DNA of 64,000 nt from Paguma larvata. Lineage: Eukaryota; Chordata; Mammalia; Carnivora; Viverridae. Shown in pieces: positions 46,218 through 57,178 of this stretch. Position 1 is the stretch's first letter; every line of letters starts with the position of its first letter. Below the pieces are notes generated by a model that saw only the letters and a list, made by a program, of their open reading frames with translations, searched no databases and was not told the DNA's origin. The stretch lies in the NCBI GenBank assembly GCA_030068075.1, contig CM057829.1, positions 85,675,132 to 85,739,131 on the forward strand, read 5' to 3'. The position numbers and the translations under genes were made by a program.

Positions 46218-46252
46218 ATATATATATATATATATGTATACATATATATATA
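46218..46252 (+). repeat. (TA)n microsatellite
   Basis: TATATA run interrupted by GTATACA, at the A-rich end of the adjoining reverse SINE; probably a degenerated SINE tail. Confidence 0.9.
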
Positions 46253-46440
46253 TTAATGTTTTATTTTTTTTGAGAGAGAGAATGGGAGAGAGAGACAGAG
46301 GGAGAGACAGAGACAGAGGATCTGTAGTTGGCTCCACGCTGACAGCAGTGAGCCAGATGCGGGGCTCAAACTCACAAACTGAGATCATGACCTGAGGTGA
46401 AGTTGGACGCTTAACCGACTGAGCCACCCAGGTACCCCCC
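46253..46440 (-). mobile_element. CAN-SINE
   Basis: Reverse SINE from TTAATGTTTTATTTTTTTTG to GAGCCACCCAGGTACCCC. Confidence 0.88.
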
Positions 46441-46462
46441 CTTTTAAGACATATTAACTTGA

Positions 46463-46642
46463 GTGGTGCATGCATATCTCAATTGGTTAAAAGTGTGACT
46501 CTTGATTTCAGCTCAGGTCATGATCTCATGGTTCATGGGTCAGGCTCTGCAGTGACAGTGGGGAGCCTGATTGAGATTCTCTCTCTGTCTCTCTCTGTCC
46601 CTTATCCCTCAAAGTAAATAAATAAACTTAAAAAAAAAAGAG
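46463..46642 (+). mobile_element. CAN-SINE, older subtype, 16 bp perfect duplication
   Basis: Forward SINE of the GACTCTTGATTTCAGCTCAGG subtype, with GAGCCTGATTGAGATTCTCT body. AGACATATTAACTTGA is duplicated at 46447-46462 and 46643-46658. Confidence 0.92.
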
Positions 46643-46974
46643 AGACATATTAACTTGATATAATCTGATGGTTGAAATTAACAAACCCTTCAGTATACTG
46701 AAGAATCATCTAATGTAATTAGTTTTTCATGGTAAAGACTTCCACCTATAATTGACGTATTTTTCAATCTCTTGACTTTCTTCCTATAAACGACCTCTAT
46801 TTCTCTTGCATTTTACTTCTGCCTGCTTAAAAGTTGGTGATGCTTCCCTTTAATTACTATACATTGCTGAGATCAAGAATAACTGGTATTTTTAAAAATT
46901 GTCAAGTATTTCTAAAGCATAGTACTAACATATTATTAAACAAATATACAATAATAGCAAGAATAAACTGCTTC

Positions 46975-47182
46975 GGGGGTGCCTGGGTGGCTCAGTCAGT
47001 TTAGTGTCGGGATTCGGCTCAGGTCTTGATCTCATGGTTTGTGAGTTCAACCCCCGTGTTGGGCTCTGGGCTGACAGCTCAGAGCCTGGAGCCTGCTTTG
47101 GATTCTGTGTCTTCCTCTCTCTGCCCCTCCCCTGATTGTGCTCTGTCTCTCTCTCAAAAACAAACAAACAAACAAACAAACA
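46975..47182 (+). mobile_element. CAN-SINE, 16 bp perfect duplication
   Basis: Forward SINE with a (CAAA)n tail. AAGAATAAACTGCTTC is duplicated at 46959-46974 and 47183-47198. Confidence 0.93.
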
Positions 47183-47240
47183 AAGAATAAACTGCTTCTT
47201 ATATATTGGTAGGATTGGTGCACATCCTAAGTACATTTTA

Positions 47241-47416
47241 TTAGTGTAATTAATGAAGCTTAATTTTAAGTTATCTTATGTTCATTCTATTAACCTAGAT
47301 TAGTTCATCTAGTCTTTCTTTGCGGGTATACTTAATTGGTGTAATTAACATAGCTTAATTTTTCATATCTTATGTTTGTTAATTATATGAACCTAGATTA
47401 GTCTCTCTGGTGTTTC
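47241..47416 (+). repeat. Imperfect tandem duplication, unit about 95-98 bp
   Basis: GTGTAATTAATGAAGCTTAA (47244) recurs as GTGTAATTAACATAGCTTAA (47339). ATCTTATGTT and AACCTAGATTAGT recur in the same order. Not part of any recognised repeat. Confidence 0.85.
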
Positions 47417-47637
47417 TTTTTTTTTTAATTTATTTATTTTGAGAGAGAGAGAGCATAGTGCTCACACTTGAGGGTGTGGGGGAGGGGCAGAGAGCGAGGG
47501 AAAGAGAGAATCGCAAGCAGGCTGCATGCCTTCGGCACACAGCCCAACATGGAACTCAATTTCACGAACCATAAGATCATGACCTGAGCCAAAATCAAGA
47601 GTTGGACACTCAAATGACCAAGCCACCCAGGCACCCA
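47417..47637 (-). mobile_element. CAN-SINE
   Basis: Reverse SINE (poly-T to AAGCCACCCAGGCACCC) landing just at the end of the second duplication unit. TCTGGT occurs on both sides. Confidence 0.88.
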
Positions 47638-47783
47638 TTCTGGTCTGTTTTTTGCACGTAACCTATAAGATACTTATTTTTCTTTTATTCTTTCCCCTTT
47701 CACACTATTATGGTTTAATAAGATTTTTTTTCCTTTGTAAAGATTAAGTTTTCAATGTTAACTTTAAAAAAAAATTCTGAGTA

Positions 47784-48001
47784 GGGGCACCTGAGTGGCT
47801 CACTTGGTTAAGCGTCTGACTTCAGCTCAGGTTATGATCTCACAGACCATGAGTTCGAGTCCCTGGTCAGGCTCTGTGCTGACAGCTCAGAGCTTGGAGG
47901 TTGCTTCGATTCTGTGTCTCCCTCTTTCTCTGCCCCTCCCCAACCCATACTCTTGTCTTTTCCCTCTCAAAAATAAATAAACATTAAAAAATTAAAAAAA
48001 A
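47784..48001 (+). mobile_element. CAN-SINE
   Basis: Forward SINE (GGGGCACCTGAGTGGCTCAC to AATAAATAAACATTAAAAAA). Confidence 0.9.
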
Positions 48002-48395
48002 AATCTTAAGCTCTGGCAACCTTGAAACATTTTAATGAAAGTGAAACTAAAGGTTAAACCTTCTCAACCCTGTGTACCAAGCAGGTTGTATTTGAAAAGA
48101 AACTCACCAGTAAAAGAGGGGATTCCACCAAGGAACATTTCCTAAGGGTGAGGCCAATGAATAATTTTGATATGTCAAAGAATTGCTATAGTTTTGAGAG
48201 ATGTTTGCTGCATTTCCAAGGTGAGTGCAAGCTTCTGCTAGAGAATGCTGCCATATGTATTTTTGGCATTAAAAAAATTTTAGTACTTAGCATGTAAACT
48301 ACATTAGCAAAAAATGAAGCAAAAGAAAAAATCTGCCCACATACCTGTCATCTGAGCAATTCACTATGGGATTCACATTTGTATGTATAATAAAG
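48002..48395. other. Intron 1, no gene seen
   Basis: AT-rich unique DNA with no recognisable feature. Confidence 0.4.
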
Positions 48396-48399
48396 GGAG

Positions 48400-48600
48400 A
48401 CACACTGAGGTTTGCTGAGACCCTGTGATTTATCAGTCTTTGAGCTAGGTATGTGCCATGCATTATAACAGCCCCGTGACAAGGCGGTATTTTCTGTATT
48501 TTTAGAAAGTGGAAAAATTGAGACTTGAAGAAGGTTAGTTACTAGCCCTTAGTAACATGATAGCTCATGATGTATGAATGTGGCTCCATTTTATAAAATA
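48400..48600 (-). mobile_element. MIR fragment
   Basis: GAGCTAGGTATGTGCCATGC, TAACAGCCCCGTGACAAGG and AGAAAGTGGAAAAATTGAGAC in reverse MIR order. Confidence 0.65.
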
Positions 48601-49069
48601 TTTATTTTGTGTTCACAAGCTACATTTATTTGGTTGTATTTTTAAATACAAATTTGGTTGAAGTTTTAAATTCAAAGATTGAAATTTGTGTTACTAGTCT
48701 TTTGGGGGACATGGCATGTTTTGAGAAGAATCACAGCCAGTCTTGACACGGATTGATGGAAAGCCCCGTATCTGCGTTGGGTTTTTATAGTAGTTATGCT
48801 GCAGGGGAAATCCCTTCTTTCTTTCCCAAGTTCATTGAGCTGAGCCAAGAAGCTGATCAAAAGATACTTAAAATTTAAACACGTTTTCTTAAGCATTTTT
48901 ATAAATATATTTCATGCCTTTAAATGGTATTTAGTGATGTAAATAAATTCTCTCTTTACCAAAATAATATTTTTTATACATTTAGTGGTTGACCACTAAG
49001 GCAGAGGGATAAATAGCATTTGCCTCTTCATATAATGAATTTGTATGGAAAACCACTTAAAACTGAGTT
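48601..49069. other. Intron 1, no gene seen
   Basis: AT-rich, no recognisable feature apart from a G-rich end (49066-49083) adjoining the next SINE. Confidence 0.4.
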
Positions 49070-49271
49070 GGGGGTGGGGGGGCACGTGGTGGGCACCTGG
49101 ATAGCTTGGTAGGTTAAACTTGGCTCAGGTCTGATCTCACAGTTGGTGAGTTTGAGCCCCACATCAGGCTCTGCCCTGACAGGGTGGAGCCTGCTTTGGA
49201 TCCCTTCTCCCTAGCTGTCCGTCCCTCCCTCACTCTCACTCTTCCTCTCTCAAAAATAAGTAAACCTTAAA
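49070..49271 (+). mobile_element. CAN-SINE, diverged
   Basis: Forward SINE (GGGCACCTGGATAGCTTGG to AATAAGTAAACCTTAAAAC) with a G-rich 5' extension. AAAACTGAGT / AAACCTGAGT flank it. Confidence 0.82.
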
Positions 49272-50106
49272 ACAAACCTGAGTCTTTCGGTATTTGGCCT
49301 TTTAAGGAATGTAGAGGAAACAGCATTAAATGTCATAAAAATATGTACATTTGTTATCTAAACCTGTTTTCTGGGGAGTTCTTGGTATGCATTTTCCCAT
49401 AGAAGCAGCAGCTAAAATTTAAATGATAGATTTTCAGATGAGCTCATGATAAATGAATAGGTGGTTTTAAAGCAGCAAAGGTCCCCCCTTTTTTTCCCAA
49501 AACAAAATTTTATGTAAGAACCTTATTTGAATTTCTTGGGACTCTTTTAACCCCAAGTTGAGTTAGCTTAAATAAACAAGGAATTTGTTACGAGGAAGGC
49601 TGTTTCATGTATTCCCAGCAGGAATGCATGGAAGATCCAGAATGTCCTCTTTTTCTACCTCTTGCTTCTTTTTCTCTGTAGTCCTGCTTCTTTTCCCTGC
49701 ATAATTTGGTTTCCAATCCACATGGCAGAAAACAGAGCTGAGACTAAGGTGAGAGAAGTAAACTACAAAATTTAAGAAATAACTGGAAAACTCAGTGATT
49801 AAGGTAAATAATATGTATATTTTTAATTTTGTGCAGGATTTTTTTCAGTTCCACTGATACCAGCTTTAATCACTTCACTTGTTAAATCATCTGTTCAGCT
49901 TCAGCTTTTGCTAAGCAGATAAAAATGTTGAAGTCTAAAATAAGCATGCATCTTGCTTTCACTTATTTAAATGAAATTTATACAGATTAGAAGATTATTT
50001 AATTGTGGTCTCGATAAGACCTTAATACTTTTCGATGTTCCAATCAAGTACAATCTATCATGTATAGATTGTGCAATATCCCCCTAAAGGTTCATAAAGT
50101 AAGTTT
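49272..50106. other. Intron 1, no gene seen
   Basis: AT-rich unique-looking DNA; nothing recognised. Confidence 0.4.
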
Positions 50107-50513
50107 TATTTTTTAAGTTTTTATTTAAATTACAGTTAATTAACATACAGCGCAATATTATTTTCAGGTACACAATTTAATCATTTAACATTTACGTTCA
50201 ACACCCTGTGCTCATCACAAGTGCCCTCCTTAATCCCCATCAGCTATTTAGCCCATCCTCCTTCCCACCTCCCCTGTGGTAACCATTGGTTTGTTCTTTA
50301 TAGTTAAGAGTCTGTTTCTCGTTTTGCCTCTCTTTCTCTCTTTTTCCCCATGCTGGTTTGTTTTGTTTCTTAAATAATACATATGAGTGTCTTTCTCTGA
50401 CTGACTTACTTAGCATAATACTCCCTAGCTCCATCTACATCATTGCAAATGGCAAGATTTCATTATTTTCATGGCTGAGTAATATTCCTTTGTATACATA
50501 TACCACATCTTCT
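50107..50513 (-). mobile_element. 5'-truncated LINE-1 3' end
   Basis: Reverse carnivore L1: AATTACAGTTAATTAACATAC, GTGCTCATCACAAGTGCCC, AGTTAAGAGTCTGTTTCTCG, TTGCAAATGGCAAGATTTC, ATGGCTGAGTAATATTCC. The last part corresponds to the end of ORF2 in the element's own sense. No intact frame. Confidence 0.85.
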
Positions 50514-51362
50514 CAAAATAAACAATATTTTAATGTAATATTTCAAGTCGATGATAAGCAAAATATCAGAATTTTAAGTAGAGATAGGATTAGCATAAAA
50601 ATAGCCACCAACATCATTTCCTGTATTGTTTTCTATTTGTAAGTAAGAAGCCCAATTGACCTGGAGACTGGTGATTCCAATTCTAAATCCCAGAGAAGGG
50701 CTCTGATTGGCTTAGCTTGCATTAGGTCCAGATTCCTAGACCAGTCAGCTAAGGCCTGGTGGTGGGAGGTGCTTGATTGCCAACAAAACCATGTGGGAGG
50801 CCGGGCAGGTACAATACCAGGTGTGCACTCTACAAAAATACCGAGTTCATACATGTGAGGAGACTGATTGGGGTCGAGTGAGATGGGGAACTTGACACTC
50901 AGTTTCTCTTTCTCCCTACTTAGGGTTTCTCCTTGACACCAGTATTGAACTTATCAACCACTGAAGGGGAGAGTTGAACCCACCTGAACAGAGAATTCAG
51001 TGTCAGCCAACTAATGAGTTAGTGCTAGCCATGTATAAGACCCAGGGGACAAGTACTTGGCATGGTTGGTCAGGATACTCTCTGATGAGGGCAGATAGAT
51101 GCCATCCCTCAGACAGGAAACCAGAGGGGTTTTGATGTTAGGGAGAGGTTGATTGCGTGAATTGGTAACTACCCTTACAGGGCGGGCCAAAGAGTTGGAA
51201 GTTCCCTTTTGTTCCTTTGGGAACTCTGGCATCTTTCCAATAAACTTCAAACCACAGCCAGAGAGATCTTTTTAAAATGCAAATCTCATCATGCAAGTCT
51301 CTGGCTTTAAAACCTTCTGTGGACTCTCACTGATTTTAGGATAGAGATCAATATTCTCTCTT
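50514..51362. other. Intron 1, no gene seen
   Basis: Unique-looking sequence; short open frames without domains. Confidence 0.4.
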
Positions 51363-51456
51363 TTTTTAAGTAATCTCTCTACCCAACGTGGGACTCAAAC
51401 TCACGATCCTGAGATCAAGAGTCCCATGCTCCCCTTACTGAGCCAGCCAGTTCTCC
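51363..51456 (-). mobile_element. Short tRNA-Lys CAN-SINE
   Basis: TTTTTTTAAGTAATCTCTCT, CCCAACGTGGGACTC and GAGATCAAGAGTCCCATGCTC are the reverse of the short SINE type at the window start. Confidence 0.8.
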
Positions 51457-52472
51457 AAAACTTTGGAAGTGTTTTTGAGCAAGCTGCTCAAAACATTTGA
51501 ATTCTATCCTTAAGGTACAGCACTGATGGTGGGGCTTGTTCCGTAGGGATTTAATTTGATCTTGGGCTAAATGGTGGATGCCCAGGACTTGAGGGAGACA
51601 CACGCATGGACCTTGCTTAGGGAACAGGTGAGCCAAGGGACCAGATCTCAGACCTCAAGAGTGCTGGTCCCTGAAGGGAGGCAAGGCTGAGAGGAACATT
51701 CTGCCCTAAGTAGAAGCAGACAGATCAGAATCTCATGCTCTTTACATAGATGATCACAAAGACTAATTTGTGGAGGCGGATGTGTTACCTTTATAGTTTG
51801 GGGATCATGCATGTGGGAGGCTGAGGCTGGGATGAGTACATTCTAGAACACATAGAATAATCTGGTTCTGTGGTGCTACTGGGCTAAGAAAGATGTCGAA
51901 GGTCACTGCTGAAAGAGACCTTGATTACTCTCAATTCATAGAAAAAGAGGTACCTCACATGTTTCCCACATCATATAGCACTACCCTCGAAGCTTATATG
52001 ACTGTGAGCAGCCCTGAGAGCTAGGTGCCTGGAGAGCATCTTTGCGCTCCTTGCTCATCCTTAGCTCACCCTTGCTGCTGGGGCCCTGCCAGGGTGGTCC
52101 AGCCCTGAATCTACTTCTGGATTCCAAAGAAAGGAAAGGCAGGAGACTGACCTGGATCCCTTTGGCCTTGTGGGAAGAAGTGAGCACCTTGATCTAGAAA
52201 GAAATCCATATCCCTTCCCCCTACAGGAAAAGTACAAGGAAGTGGGAGGAAGAAGAATGGTCTGACTGAGTGAAGTAGACACTTCATGTAAGGGAAACTT
52301 AAAATATGAAGTATATCTAATAAAATATAAAAACAAATGTTCCTTATACAAAGCCAAGATTATAACCAAGGATGTAATTTATGTAAAAGTGTCTATGGTA
52401 AAGAGTAAATAATATATAGTAAAAATAGTAAATAATAAATAACGATGAACCTTTTCAGAGGTAATCCTTTAA
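51457..52472. other. Intron 1, no gene seen
   Basis: Moderate-GC unique sequence; overlapping open frames at 51981-52369 have no domains or splice context. Confidence 0.4.
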
Positions 52473-52487
52473 CTCAATTCACCTTTA

Positions 52488-52688
52488 AATTTTTTTTAAT
52501 GTTTATTTAATTTTTGAGAGACAGAGCATGAGCGGGTGAGGAGCAGAGAGAGAGGGAGACAGAATCTGAAGCAGGCTCCAGGCTCTGAGCTGTCCACACA
52601 GACCCGATGTGGGACTTGAACCCACGAACTATGAGATCATGACCTGAGCCAGTCAGATGCTTAACTGACTGAGCCACCCAGGTGCCCC
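52488..52688 (-). mobile_element. CAN-SINE, 15 bp perfect duplication
   Basis: Reverse SINE; CTCAATTCACCTTTA is duplicated at 52473-52487 and 52689-52703. Confidence 0.93.
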
Positions 52689-52703
52689 CTCAATTCACCT
52701 TTA

Positions 52704-54392
52704 TAATGGTGTCCATTTCACTAAACTTTGTAGAGTATAGCATATTCTAATTAGATAATTTCTGAGGAGAGTTAATTTAGTGCGTTGGTCTCCAAACAGC
52801 AAGGGAATTTAATTTATCTTATGATTTTTAATTATGTTTGGAATGTGAAAAATATCAAGTTAAACGTGTCCTTTATTTTTGGTTTCTTTTTACTTTTAGG
52901 ATTCTTGTTTTCTTTTCGTCTAGTTATCGGGAGCATTTACAAGACTGTCAGAAAGATAAGGTTTTTTGTGTTTTTTTTTTTTCCCTCTCTGTATCTGTAA
53001 TAATAAATGTTCTTTTGCCATTATAAAGCTCAAGTGTCCGTTTCTGTTAGTGTTTGCATTAGCCTGTAAGAGCCTGGAGTTTATAACCTAGATTCTAGAG
53101 AGAAACTGTGGCAGCGGTAGGTTGCTAGGAAAATCTCTCAGCTAATTAAACAACGTGCCTTGAATTATTCTGAGCCTCCATCCTGCTCAGTCATACTGGA
53201 TCAGTTGAAAATGATGTTCATTTTTAGGTTTGTCAAAACTTAAATTAGAAATAAATGAAAGTCTAGACATCCTATTTTCAATAATTAAAGAAAACCAGAA
53301 ATAAAAATATAGTTGTATGAAAATGTTCAAAACAACTTGCTGTTCAGGAACAATGGACTACTTGAAGAAATTATGATATAGCCACATGAATTACTATATA
53401 GCCATACCAACTGTAGGTTTATATATAATATAACAAAGGCTATATTTTAGTTACGTTGGAAATCATAGCTCCCTGCCATATACAAATCAGCAGAAGTAGA
53501 TGCAGTTTAATATTTTACCCTCTTATCACTTTTCAAAATAAAATTGAGACAGAAGGGAGCCTGAGTAAGATTATCCAGATTGGAATTAATTTTGCGACTT
53601 GAATATATTGGAAAACAGGAGCTAGACCCTCTAATGAGAGTCTTAAAACGTAGGCACCGACCACATCCCAGACTATTCAAATAATTTACTTTTCTGTTTA
53701 GAGTCACGTCGGTGATTGAGAACAACGTCTAGGAGAGGGGGCCACGAGGTGGGGGGATGGCATTAAACGAGTGTATAGGCAAGGAGCTATTTCAAGCCTG
53801 ACAACTTCATCCTGTTGTATGTTTCCAGTTGTGCTAATCCTAAAGCTGCTGTGAGAATCTGTTTTCCATTTCCTAGTAATTTTCGCCCTCTCTAGACGTT
53901 ATTTTTTCAGCAGTTTTCAGAAATCTGCTCCTTGTTAGAAAATTTTCTTTCTGTAGATACTTAGCCAAGACATACTTGATTTTAACTTAATTTCACTATT
54001 ATTCATGTTTGGGAGAAAAGTAAAACTGCTATAAAGGACGAGTCAACTGGTATTTGTGGTTTAGACCTTTGTAGCTTTATTTTATTAAATCTTAATTTTT
54101 CCCTTTGGCCATCTGATGTTTCAATTTCTACTGTAACCCTTAATTTAGCTATTGTTGGTTCTCAAACACATTTTCCTGTTTGTGTCTGAAATTCCAATGA
54201 GGGAAAAAAAACTTAAAAAACATGCCAGGCCATTGCTTATTAGAGAGCATTCAGTCAAAATGTTGAATCTGGACTATAAAACTCCCGTAGGTGCCTCCGT
54301 GGGGGTTCTAAAGCATTCGCATCATGAAGGCCCAGAGTGTGCTTTTTTTGCCTTTAGCTCACTGTGCTTTTCTTTCTTGTCTTTTTATTCAG
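52704..54392. other. Distal intron 1, repeat-poor, no gene seen
   Basis: 1.7 kb of AT-rich DNA without recognisable interspersed repeats, leading to the polypyrimidine tract and AG acceptor (54391-54392) of the start-codon exon. Confidence 0.5.
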
Positions 54393-54397
54393 CTGGA

Positions 54398-54415
54398 ATG
54401 CTTGCAAACTGCTAA
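54398..54415 (+). promoter_or_regulatory. KLHL32: Upstream ORF in the KLHL32 5' UTR
   Basis: ATG CTT GCA AAC TGC TAA starts 5 bp into the exon and encodes five residues. It ends 30 bp before the main ATG. It has G at -3, a moderate context, and could lower or gate translation of KLHL32. Confidence 0.55.
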
Positions 54416-54445
54416 GGCTGAGATCCTGAGGAACCCAGCTGGAGA

Positions 54446-54468
54446 ATGCCGTCTGAACGCTGCCTGAG
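54446..54468 (+). CDS. KLHL32: KLHL32 start-codon exon (exon 54393-54468)
   Basis: The exon begins after TTTTTATTCAG (acceptor AG 54391-54392). After a 53 bp 5' UTR stretch the ATG at 54446 has A at -3. It encodes MPSERCL and ends with AG, the first two bases of serine 8. The donor is CTGAG|GTTGGC, matching GAG|GT but poor at +3 to +6. These residues match the N-terminus of vertebrate KLHL32 as I remember it, and the split codon joins in frame with the exon at 63027. KLHL32 is a BTB-BACK-Kelch protein of about 620 residues. Family members act as substrate adaptors for CUL3 ubiquitin ligases; the specific substrates of KLHL32 are not well established. If the intron is retained, the frame ends at a TAG at 54479-54481. 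Confidence 0.88.
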
Positions 54469-54867
54469 GTTGGCCCTGTAGGATGCTTCCTTGCTTGGTG
54501 AAGTGAGCCCTGAAATAGTCACCGTGCACATCCCAGGGCTGAGTGCAGAGCAGGGCTGAACACATATTTGAAGGAATTAAGTAAACCATCTAGAGTGGTG
54601 TGAGTTTAGTGTCATAGCACCTGGGTTAACCACTGCGATCTGTTTATGGGTCAGACCTAGGTACGTTGCATGGTTCTTTGAGTGATACTATTTTACTGTA
54701 TTTTTTTTATTTGAGATAGCTAAAAAAAAAGGAATACTTCTCTAAAGGTATATGATTTAAAAAAGAAATCAGAAAACTATACTTATATAAATATCACTAT
54801 CATCCCCTTTAAAGCAGTTGCTTTGGGGAGTGTGATATATATTCTCAAAACACTCTCAACATTCTTC

Positions 54868-55140
54868 TTAAAATTCATTTATTTAACAGGTATTTATGGA
54901 GCCAAGCACTCTACTTGATGCAGAGGATCCAGTCACGATCCTCCTTTCATAAAATGTATATTCTATGGAGAAAACTGGCATCTAACAAATCACACCCAAT
55001 AACAATGCAGATATAATTGTGAAAAGTGCTTTGAGGAAGTCCAGGGTTGATAGAATGAGGAAGTGTCTTCCTGAAGAAGCTGTCTGTAGTCTGAGCTCTG
55101 AAGTGTGGGGTGATGTGGGGAAATGCTCCGGGCCAGGGAG
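54868..55140 (+). repeat. Ancient interspersed repeat, family uncertain
   Basis: TTTAACAGGTATTTATGGAGC, GCCAAGCACTCTACTTGATGC, AAAAGTGCTTTGAGGAAGTCC and GAGCTCTGAAGTGTGGGG give the same family order as 24230-25330. Confidence 0.45.
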
Positions 55141-55482
55141 GAACCTGGCACCTTCCCAAACCTGAGGGTGCAGTCAAGAAGAAAACACAGGGCATTTTTT
55201 CGAATATTCATAGTGGAGGCAAGTCTTTATCATCCTCTGAGGAAACAGCCAAAAGGATCTTCAGAGCAAAAAATAAGAGAGGTGTGGAACAGAGAAGATA
55301 CTTTCTTTTTATTAATTAGGAATTGGCTATGTCTATGGAATAATGAGACTGCCTTTCTTCCACAACTCTGTAACTATTAGAGTTGACCAGTTCCAAAAAT
55401 ATGTTCAGACATGGAGGGAGGCATTGCTATGGCTGGTCCAGTGCTGCTTTACCCCCCAGAGCCAGTCTGTTGCTCTAGGTCA

Positions 55483-55690
55483 GTGATTGTTAGTGGGGGT
55501 GGTTTAGCTTCCAGTGTACAATTGTCCAATATCTGGCAACATTTTTGGTAGTCCCTGGAGTTGGGAATGCTGTTGGCATCTGGCCAGTAGATGCTAGGGA
55601 TTTTGCTGACCATCTTATAATGCGCAGGGCGGCTCCCCGTAGCAAATAACGATCTGGCCCCAGATGCCCATTTCACTGAGGCTGAAACAT
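55483..55690 (+). mobile_element. hAT-Charlie MITE (MER20 type)
   Basis: AATATCTGGCAACATTTTTGG, GTTGGCATCTGGCCAGTAGA, TGCTAGGGATTTTGCTGACC and TATAATGCGCAGGGCGGCTC follow the MER20-type consensus. In intron 2, about 1 kb after the start exon. Confidence 0.75.
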
Positions 55691-56259
55691 GCTGCCCCAG
55701 ATCTTGCGTGCAGCCCGTACAGCACATAGAGACCATAGTGTCTGTCTGCCACCTCCTCAGCCAAGTGATTTATTTCTGACCTATTCTGATTTATTTATTT
55801 ATTTTCTATGTGCATTTTTCTCAGAATTGTTTTTTACTTTAAATCTGATATCTCTGCTTTTATTGATCTACTCTGACCCCACTGCCACCTGTCCTCCCCT
55901 GCACCATCATCTCTGTTATGGTCTTTCCTTCTCAGCTATGATGCACAGCCCTCCCTCCCCCACCTTGCAGACTTCCCTTGTGCCCTGAGGATCTGTTGCA
56001 CTGCGATTGTCTGCTCTGCTGTATCATCTTCTTACCCTGAAAAGCTCTTTTCGCCTTGTGACTTCATCGAGACCTGTCCTCTCCTGAGGCACCACTTAGA
56101 GCCCTACTAAGAGCCCTCCTCACAAGTCATTTGTTCAGGGGATAGGTAGAGAGATTGTTGTCACCTGGGACGTGGTTTTGCTTCTCCATCATTATTCCTC
56201 AAGCTGGTTGTCTGAGAAGGCAATGAGAACAAAATACAACAGAGACACGCTCATTCTGA
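55691..56259. other. Intron 2, no gene seen
   Basis: CT-rich sequence, possibly L2-related, without diagnostic motifs. Confidence 0.35.
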
Positions 56260-56699
56260 TGCTCTTCAACTCTCTCCCCTCTCTCCTCTCCATTATATAA
56301 GATCATTTCCCCTTATTTATTGAGCATTTGGCACCCAGCTTACAGTGTTCTTCCTCATCACAAACCCTTTGAAATTTCCCAGTGTCCTCAGTGTTTGCAT
56401 GGAGGGTCTGTCCAACTTGGTGTCCTCAAATCTTCAACCTGCTTATCTCCAGAAACCTTGTCCTACTGAGACATCCACTCCCATGGTCTCACCTTTGACC
56501 TTGCATCCCCAGTAGTTGCTCTGTTTGTGATACCACTACATCAGCTACTTTTGTCTTACCAGCACCTCCTCTCTGTCCAGCCGGCTGGAGTACCTTCCCC
56601 CACCACGGTTGTACTTTGACCTCCTTACAGTGTCTCATCTACTGGCCCTGCTACTTTCTATCAACACATCATCCCCTTCTTTCCCTCATTTCTCTTCTT

Positions 56700-56896
56700 C
56701 TTTTTTTTTTTTTTTAATGTTTATTTATTTTTGAGACAGAGCATGAGTGGGGGAGGAGCAGACAGAGGGGGACAGAGGCTCTGAAGCGGGCTCTGCGCTG
56801 ACAGCAGTGAGCCCGATGCGGGCCTCGAACTCACAAACCGTGAGATATGATCTGAGCTGAAGTGAGACACTCAACTGACTGAGCCACCCAGGCGCC
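56700..56896 (-). mobile_element. CAN-SINE
   Basis: Reverse SINE from poly-T to GAGCCACCCAGGCGCCC. Flanks CCCTCATTTCTCTTCT / TCCTCATTTCCCTTCT. Confidence 0.9.
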
Positions 56897-56940
56897 CTCC
56901 TCATTTCCCTTCTGATCCAGTTTAGATTCTATAGCTTCAA

Positions 56941-56979
56941 TTTTTTTTTTAATTTTATTTTTTTCATGTTTATTTATTT

Positions 56980-57020
<41 letters not shown>

Positions 57021-57178
57021 CACAAGCAGGGAAGGGGCAGAGAGAGGGAGACACAGAATCCGAAACAGGCTCCAGGCTCTGAGCTGTCGGCCCAACATGA
57101 GGCTTGAACCCATGAACTATGAGATCGTGACCTGAGCCAAAGTTGGATGCTTAACAGACTGAGTCACCCAGGTGCCCC
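56941..57178 (-). mobile_element. CAN-SINE
   Basis: Reverse SINE with (GA)n at 56983-57016, ending GAGTCACCCAGGTGCCCC. TTCTATAGCTTC / TTCTACAGCTCT flank it. Confidence 0.9.

Noticed and set aside
46218..46252. AT-rich repeat as a possible replication or promoter element
   Set aside because: It is a degenerated SINE tail microsatellite.
41191..49271. Dense direct repeats resembling an array such as CRISPR
   Set aside because: The repeats are dispersed SINEs in both orientations with irregular spacing and their own target duplications, in a mammalian genome.
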